A stretch of DNA of 64,000 nt, taken from NCBI GenBank assembly GCA_910575725.1, contig CAJTFE010000018.1:21669-85668 (forward strand). The letters run 5' to 3'. This document shows positions 59,654 through 64,000 of this stretch, one piece after another. Position 1 is the first letter of the stretch, and every line of letters starts with the position of its first letter. The position numbers and the translations under genes were made by a program. This DNA comes from Clostridia bacterium (GTDB lineage: Bacteria > Bacillota > Clostridia > Lachnospirales > Lachnospiraceae). The notes under the pieces are model-generated. The model had not been told where the DNA came from, made no database searches, and worked only from the letters and a program-made list of their open reading frames with translations.

Positions 59654-60592
59654 ATGGCAGTAACAGCAGGAATGGTAAAAGAATTAAGAGAGACAACCGG
59701 CGCCGGCATTATGGACTGTAAAAAAGCCCTGGCCGAAACGGATGGAAATATGGAAGCAGCCATCGACTGGCTGAGAGAGAAGGGACTTGCAAGCGCCCAG
59801 AAGAAGGCAGGCCGTATTGCAGCAGAGGGTATCGTAGCAACCCAGCTTATAAATGATGACAAGAAGGCCGTAGTGGTTGAGGTCAACGCAGAGACAGACT
59901 TCGTAGCTAAGAACGCTAAGTTCCAGGCTTTTGTAGCGGATGTAGCGGCACAGGCAGTAAATACCGGCGCAGCTGACATTGATGCATTTATGGCTGAGAC
60001 CTGGGAGAAGGACAGCTCCATGACTGTGAAGGAGGCTCTGGCCGCTCAGATCGCAGTTATCGGCGAGAATATGAACATCCGCCGCTTCCAGCAGATGGAG
60101 GAGGAGAACGGATTCATCGCTTCTTATATCCATGCAGGCGGCAAGATTGGCGTTCTGGTAGATGTTGAGACAGATGTGATCAATGACGATGTAAGAGAGA
60201 TGGCAAAGAATATTGCTATGCAGGCAGCTGCTTTGAAGCCTCTGTACACCAGCGATAAGGAAGTGGATGCGGAGTATATTGAGAAGGAAAAGGCTATTCT
60301 GCTGGCGCAGATCCAGAACGATCCCAAAGAGTCCCAGAAGCCGGAGAAGGTGATCGAGGGCATGATTAAGGGACGTATTAATAAGGAGCTGAAGGAGATC
60401 TGTCTCTTGGATCAGGTTTATGTGAAGGCTGAGGATGGAAAGCAGTCTGTGGCCGCTTATGTGGCACAGGTGGCTAAGGCGAACAGCGCTAACATCACGA
60501 TCAAAGGATTCGTTCGGTTTGAGACTGGGGAAGGTATGGAGAAGAAGAACGAGGACTTTGCGGCTGAGGTGGCGAAGCAGATGAATCAGTAG
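59654..60592 (+). CDS. tsf: Elongation factor Ts
   Basis: A 312-residue guanine-nucleotide exchange factor for EF-Tu. The N-terminal UBA-like part MVKELRETTGAGIMDCKKAL and the core VVEVNAETDFVAKN are diagnostic. ATG 59654 is used because GGAGG lies at 59641-59645; ATG 59639 overlaps that site. Its last codons and terminator are repeated 2385 bases downstream. Confidence 0.98.
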   Translation: MAVTAGMVKELRETTGAGIMDCKKALAETDGNMEAAIDWLREKGLASAQKKAGRIAAEGIVATQLINDDKKAVVVEVNAETDFVAKNAKFQAFVADVAAQAVNTGAADIDAFMAETWEKDSSMTVKEALAAQIAVIGENMNIRRFQQMEEENGFIASYIHAGGKIGVLVDVETDVINDDVREMAKNIAMQAAALKPLYTSDKEVDAEYIEKEKAILLAQIQNDPKESQKPEKVIEGMIKGRINKELKEICLLDQVYVKAEDGKQSVAAYVAQVAKANSANITIKGFVRFETGEGMEKKNEDFAAEVAKQMNQ

Positions 60593-60674
60593 AAATTTGT
60601 CGAAATAAGGCGAATAGAGATAGGAATGAGAACCCTTGTAAGTGGTGTGTATGCGCCATTTGCAGGGGTTTTTA
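60563..60674 (+). repeat. Direct repeat, left copy (tsf 3' end and terminator)
   Basis: The last codons of tsf, the strings AGAAATTTGTCG and GGCGAATAGAGAT and the terminator hairpin (ACCCTTGTAAGTGG...CCATTTGCAGGGGT) recur at 62948-63060 with roughly 85-90 percent identity by eye. Confidence 0.88.
60631..60674 (+). terminator. Terminator of rpsB-tsf
   Basis: AACCCTTGTAAGTGG pairs with CCATTTGCAGGGGTT and a T-run follows. Confidence 0.85.
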
Positions 60675-60699
60675 GTGTTTTATGTTGAATTTTCATTTC

Positions 60700-60728
60700 T
60701 TGACACTGTCACGATATACCGTTATAAT
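60700..60728 (+). promoter_or_regulatory. Consensus promoter of the toxin-antitoxin-like pair
   Basis: TTGACA (60700-60705), a 17-base spacer and TATAAT (60723-60728), an exact vegetative consensus. Confidence 0.88.
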
Positions 60729-60764
60729 CAATAGAAAAGAATCCATGAAATGGAGAATAGAGAA

Positions 60765-61352
60765 ATGGAATTGATGAATTTGTTAAAGGAAAAGCAGCTT
60801 TCTGTTTATCAGTGTGCGAAAGAAAGCCATGTACCATATACTACATTATCAGATATTGTGAAAGGGAAAACCAGGATTGAAAAATGTACCGCAGAAACAA
60901 TATATAAATTAGCGAGGACACTTCATTTGACAATGGAAGAACTTTTAACAGAATGTTTTAAAGAAGATGAAAACGCTCCCAATTTAAGAGATTTTGAAAT
61001 ATATAAAAGTAATATCTGTCATTTAGTGAAAGATAAAGGAGAAATTGATTTTATTATTGACACTTTAAAGGAGAATCAAATAAGGACTTATTGGGAACGG
61101 CAATGGTATCGGGAAAGTTTTTATCTTCTGGCTATGGTAGATTATTTAAGCAGGGAAAATGGACTTCCATTGTGCAATGATTATGAAGATATAAGGAACT
61201 GTAAGCTGTCGGAGCCGTTATATCCGTGGGATGTTGTTCTTGCTGCAAAATTGGATGGTTCGCTTGATAGGAAAGAACAATGTTTAAAAGAAGCGATTCC
61301 CGAATTTCTGAGGTTTAATATTATAGAAAGCGAGATAAGGAATGTCTGTTGA
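60765..61352 (+). CDS. XRE-type HTH protein, probable antitoxin
   Basis: A 195-residue protein. Residues 5-65 form an XRE/Cro HTH (LSVYQCAKESHVPYTTLSDIVKGKTRIEKCTAETIYKLARTL). The remaining 130 residues are a mostly helical domain with no family name that I know. ATG 60765 is chosen because GGAG lies nine bases upstream; ATG 60750 is possible. It overlaps the nucleotidyltransferase gene by 11 bases, the layout of AbiE-like and related toxin-antitoxin pairs in which the HTH protein represses the operon. Confidence 0.78.
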   Translation: MELMNLLKEKQLSVYQCAKESHVPYTTLSDIVKGKTRIEKCTAETIYKLARTLHLTMEELLTECFKEDENAPNLRDFEIYKSNICHLVKDKGEIDFIIDTLKENQIRTYWERQWYRESFYLLAMVDYLSRENGLPLCNDYEDIRNCKLSEPLYPWDVVLAAKLDGSLDRKEQCLKEAIPEFLRFNIIESEIRNVC

Positions 61353-62070
61353 GAAAGGTTTTACCAAAGAAAATTTGGATTATTATTTGAAAGAATTGGC
61401 AAAAGAGTTTCGGAAAAGAAATGGGAAAAATACACCTGCTGAGATTGTGTTAGTTGGGGGCGCAGCAATCCTTGCAAATTATGGGTTCCGTGAAATGACC
61501 TATGATATCGATGCAGTCATAACAGCATCATCAGCCATGAAGGAAGCGGTGAACGCAGTAGGAGACCGTCTCAGTTTGCCAAATGGCTGGCTGAATGCAG
61601 ACTTTAAGAATACGAGTTCTTATAGTCCTAAATTGTCGCAATACTCTAAGTATTACCGTACCTATTCTAATGTATTGAATATCAGAACAATTAGTGCGGA
61701 ATATCTTGTTGCCATGAAATTAATGTCCGGGAGACGTTACAAGAAGGATTTGTCTGATATTATTGGTATCTTAAGCGAACAAGAAGGAAGAGGAAAGTCT
61801 TTAAATTACCAGCAGATTGATTGCGCAGTAAAAAATCTGTATGGCGGGTGGGATAATATTTCCGAATATGCAATACAGGTTTTGAAAGCGGCTTTAGATT
61901 CAGAAAACCTAAAAGAATTATTCATGGAACAGGAATATGATGAAGCATTGTCAAAACAGGCAGTGCTTCAAGTTGAAAAATATGAAGGGGGAAAAGTAAA
62001 GGAAAGTAATGTGGATGAGATAATCCAGAGAGCGTTAAGTAAGAAGAATAATGGCAAGGATGCGAGATAG
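61342..62070 (+). CDS. Nucleotidyltransferase-fold protein (AbiEii/DUF6036-like), probable toxin
   Basis: A 242-residue protein. The nucleotidyltransferase core is IVLVGGAAILANYGFREMTYDIDAVI (about residues 33-58), with the GG motif and DxD catalytic pair. A later LVAMKLMSGRRYKKDLSDI fits the family's second conserved helix. Such proteins act as toxins that modify tRNA or other targets in type IV-like systems. It is coupled to the HTH gene by an 11-base overlap. Confidence 0.78.
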   Translation: MSVEKGFTKENLDYYLKELAKEFRKRNGKNTPAEIVLVGGAAILANYGFREMTYDIDAVITASSAMKEAVNAVGDRLSLPNGWLNADFKNTSSYSPKLSQYSKYYRTYSNVLNIRTISAEYLVAMKLMSGRRYKKDLSDIIGILSEQEGRGKSLNYQQIDCAVKNLYGGWDNISEYAIQVLKAALDSENLKELFMEQEYDEALSKQAVLQVEKYEGGKVKESNVDEIIQRALSKKNNGKDAR

Positions 62071-62182
62071 TTTAATGAAAACTGATTTTTACAAATTTTA
62101 TCTATCAGATAGCGATAAAAATTTCTGTTATATCTTGATATAATGTGAGTTTAACGAATAGAGGAAGTCAAGAGGTGGAAAT

Positions 62183-62845
62183 GTGAGTAGGGGTAATGAT
62201 GCAATTCCCACATGGAGTGGATTTAATTACCAAGGTAAAGTAATGCTATTATATATATTAAAGCTGATAAATCAAATAAGTAAAGAGGAAGATGGAAGGG
62301 TATATTCTGTAAATTTAGAGGAGATAGAGGATTTTTGTATTTTGCGTGATTTTGAATATATTTCATTTCATCAAGTGAAAGCGTGGTTGTCGGTAACAAA
62401 ATGGAGCAGCTATAGTACCGCAATGGACAAGCTGTTAAAACATCGAAATGGCTCCTCGAATCCAATGGCAAAATGTTACCTTATGGTAGCGAGGGATGTG
62501 GCTGACTGGGATGAAGATTCTAATACATATAATGCAAGCATAGAACTTTATAAACACGATTCAAAAATTGTAGGAGTGTGCGATGTAAAGGATTTGATTA
62601 TCGAAGAAATAAAGAAGTTTCTAGAGGAAAAAGGATATGATGAGAACCAAGTTGAAATTATATATGGAGAATTGTGTTTATTTTTAGACGATAGGATTGC
62701 CTTGATGCATAAACAAGGTACTAAGAAAAGGGATTGTACCACGGATGGCAGGTTCTTCGGAGCCTGCTTTTCTGTTTTGAGCAGAAAAATGGAGCGCTGC
62801 TCCATAGACGATCACTCATCTATTTTGCAACGCCCCCGCAGATGA
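62183..62845 (+). CDS. ABC-3C-like defence protein, truncated
   Basis: A 220-residue frame. The first 185 residues resemble the N-terminal domain of ABC-three-component or DUF4297-like defence proteins: GFNYQGKVMLLYILKLI and the nuclease-like FHQVKAW motif after an acidic stretch (NLEEIEDFCI). After about residue 187 the sequence becomes unlike protein (DCTTDGRFFG...RPRR) and passes through two small hairpins (62737-62760 and about 62788-62803), so the gene was cut by a rearrangement. Partner genes of an ABC-3C system (ABC-ATPase, middle component) are not present. GTG 62183 follows AGAGGTGG. Confidence 0.5.
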   Translation: MSRGNDAIPTWSGFNYQGKVMLLYILKLINQISKEEDGRVYSVNLEEIEDFCILRDFEYISFHQVKAWLSVTKWSSYSTAMDKLLKHRNGSSNPMAKCYLMVARDVADWDEDSNTYNASIELYKHDSKIVGVCDVKDLIIEEIKKFLEEKGYDENQVEIIYGELCLFLDDRIALMHKQGTKKRDCTTDGRFFGACFSVLSRKMERCSIDDHSSILQRPRR

Positions 62846-62947
62846 GAAAGTAATATGTGGAAAGCTTATTAATCAGAGAAAGACAGCAAAATACATAGCT
62901 TTTTTGACATTTGGCAGGGTATAGACAATGAAAAATTCACAAAGCAG

Positions 62948-63060
62948 GCTAAATGTAGCAAAACAGATGAATATGTAGAAATTTGTCGAAAATAGGCGAA
63001 TAGAGATGAGAGTGAGAACCCTTGTAAGTGGTGCGAATGTGCCATTTGCAGGGGTTTTAT
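62948..63060 (+). repeat. Direct repeat, right copy (decayed tsf 3' end and terminator)
   Basis: Matches 60563-60674, including GCAGATGAAT-like and GTAGAAATTTGTCG strings and the complete terminator hairpin with T-run. The coding part has small indels, so this is the non-functional copy. Confidence 0.88.
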
Positions 63061-63193
63061 GTATTTTCTATAATAGTAATTGGAAAGATGGGTGTAGAGT
63101 CTGTCTACAAAAAATATTGCAATTTACATATTTTTTGCATATAATAAGTAAAAAGAGATAAAGATAGAATTCAATTCGTGAGGAGGTGTTGAT

Positions 63194-63382
63194 ATGGCAA
63201 CATCAAGTATACTTACTAATATAAAGATTACAGATCCTAAAAAGGTGGAAGATTTTGTAGAAGCATTAGATATTTCAGCGCATGAACCAGAAAGGATACC
63301 TTCCAAACCTGTTATTCCATTAGTTACTAATATAGGAGAAATACGAAAGTTCATGGGAATGGAGAATAGAGAGAATGAATGA
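63194..63382 (+). CDS. Small antitoxin-like protein
   Basis: A 62-residue protein opening MATSSILTNIKITDPKKVEDFVEALD, a pattern I associate with short proteins encoded directly upstream of GNAT-type proteins in Firmicutes accessory regions. GAGGAGG lies nine bases before ATG 63194. It overlaps the next small frame by eight bases. Role as antitoxin is inferred from size and position. Confidence 0.55.
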   Translation: MATSSILTNIKITDPKKVEDFVEALDISAHEPERIPSKPVIPLVTNIGEIRKFMGMENRENE

Positions 63383-63687
63383 TTGTATAGCAGTAAATAT
63401 TCAGGACATGCTTAAAGCAATCGGAGAGGAGAAATTATTAAAGCTTCTCTCCGATTTTTCGTGTCCTTTAAATAAGGAAGTGGAGGATTTTGAATGAGGA
63501 GAAAAACATTCTTGTAGGGATTTATACGTTATCTCATAAGGCTATCGAAATTACGAATTCTAATATTAGTAATACAACTCGTAAAAAGTTGTTGAGATAT
63601 GCGACTTTGGACAAGGATACCAATAAATATAATATTTCTGCATTCCTTTATTATTCGTGTAAGCTTGTTTGGCGTAAATTCGATTGA
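63375..63687 (+). pseudogene. Broken GNAT acetyltransferase-like gene
   Basis: Two frames together look like one small acetyltransferase. The first (63375-63497, 40 residues: IQDMLKAIGEEKLLKLLSDF) gives the N-terminus. The second (from 63490: EEKNILVGIYTLSHKAIEI) gives the central acetyl-CoA-domain strands and ends shortly after NISAFL. The segment between them (about 20-25 residues) and the C-terminal third are missing, and the frames do not join. Possibly the inactivated partner of the small protein upstream. Confidence 0.5.
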
Positions 63688-63689
63688 TG

Positions 63690-63910
63690 AGTTAAAATCA
63701 GATGTGAAGAAAGAATGGATTGCTGCTTGGGGTGCAGAAAAAGGTGTATCGCAGGAAAACTCCCAGAGGTTGAATAAAGTTGGTGATATTACTAAAAAAA
63801 TATTTTCAACAGTGGGAGATTTTTTACCCGACACGGTAAAAAATATTGGAAATAGTATTTTGTCTGTAAATATTATTGATTTCATTTCAATTGCTCCAAT
63901 AATGAAATAG
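63690..63910 (+). pseudogene. C-terminal fragment of an unrecognised protein
   Basis: A frame reading SIDELKSDVKKEWIAAWG...GDITKKIFSTVGDFLPDTVKNIG and ending IAPIMK. It looks like the helical C-terminus of a longer protein whose upstream part is lost at the junction with the acetyltransferase remnant near 63660. The family is not recognised. Confidence 0.35.
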
Positions 63911-63918
63911 ACATATAT

Positions 63919-63937
63919 CCCCCATTTGAAATGGGGG
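63919..63937 (+). terminator. Short hairpin at the end of the accessory segment
   Basis: CCCCATTT-GA-AATGGGG forms a compact stem just after the last frame. There is no T-run. Confidence 0.45.
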
Positions 63938-64000
63938 CCGAGGCAAAGCCGTAGCGTTGCATAAAGTACTAAAACCTCCTATGCTATAATGATATTGGTT

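Larger units (their letters stand above)
60563..63060. mobile_element. AT-rich island bounded by the duplicated tsf end
   Basis: The 2385-base segment between the two direct repeats is clearly more AT-rich than the rest of the window and carries a toxin-antitoxin-like pair and a truncated defence-like gene. The duplicated gene end resembles the attL/attR of an element that integrates into the 3' end of tsf. No integrase or transposase is visible, so it would be a degraded or non-autonomous element, or a product of unequal recombination. Foreign-looking sequence continues beyond the right repeat. Confidence 0.6.

Noticed and set aside
60563..63060. Island integrated by its own integrase
   Set aside because: No integrase, resolvase or transposase gene is visible between the repeats, so self-mobility is not claimed.
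1..64000. CRISPR arrays, tRNA and rRNA genes
   Set aside because: No regularly spaced short repeats with unique spacers, and no tRNA-like cloverleaf or rRNA sequence, were recognised. The tandem repeats seen have no spacers.

Overview
The window looks like chromosomal DNA of a spore-forming Clostridia of the Lachnospiraceae type. It encodes SpoIVA, has Firmicutes-style AGGAGG ribosome sites, and carries a folate one-carbon set (fhs, fchA, folD), a sodium-pumping decarboxylase pair (oadB, oadG) and many BceAB/MacB-like ABC exporters with two-component systems. Placement is by gene content only.

Layout. 1-1773: end of mgtE, then trpS. 1889-8448: a sulfated-carbohydrate locus (anaerobic sulfatase maturase, DeoR regulator, SgaT/UlaA-type PTS IIC and IIB, Cys-type sulfatase, TauE/SafE exporter). 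8621-10840: ECF sigma factor and DUF4179-like anti-sigma. 10841-11929: decayed Rpn-like gene and an fhs leader. 11931-15675: fhs, fchA, folD. 15969-19589: ECF sigma, membrane protein and ABC exporter. 19961-23058: PucR-type regulator and spoIVA. 23462-35477: two regulator/kinase plus ABC modules separated by a third ECF sigma/anti-sigma pair. 35478-37765: gene remnants (MATE, radical SAM), a lipoprotein and a leader RNA. 37766-45067: LRR lipoprotein, oadB-oadG, small proteins and an MBOAT acyltransferase. 45146-51966: SGNH-like partner and a further TCS/ABC module. 52085-58630: hybrid histidine kinase and a large wall-anchored transglutaminase-like protein. 58815-60592: rpsB-tsf. 60593-63990: AT-rich accessory segment next to tsf with a toxin-antitoxin-like pair, a truncated ABC-3C-like gene and acetyltransferase fragments, partly bounded by a duplicated tsf 3' end.

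The most unusual signal is not a protein. A family of about 104-bp hairpin elements recurs at least 15 times, always in the sense orientation, in the gap before a gene, and ending in a conserved tail (ACGGAACTGGAA) that in most cases runs straight into the ribosome-binding site of that gene. The core is conserved, but the outer arms differ from locus to locus and remain complementary, so the fold rather than the arm sequence is kept. Copies are often in tandem with a 103-107 bp period. Two further palindromic families are present: a 190-200 bp hairpin with two copies (35491-35690, 48271-48456) with the same compensatory behaviour, and a GTAAAGTCG hairpin with two copies (17387-17505, 32627-32674), one of which sits inside a copy of the first family.

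Functionally, the PTS/sulfatase locus can import, desulfate and dispose of the sulfur from a sulfated sugar, with its own formylglycine-generating enzyme. FolD lacks the residues used for the cyclohydrolase step and lies directly behind FchA, which suggests the two proteins split that chemistry. The many ECF, two-component and ABC modules point to a strain that invests heavily in sensing and exporting cell-envelope-active compounds.
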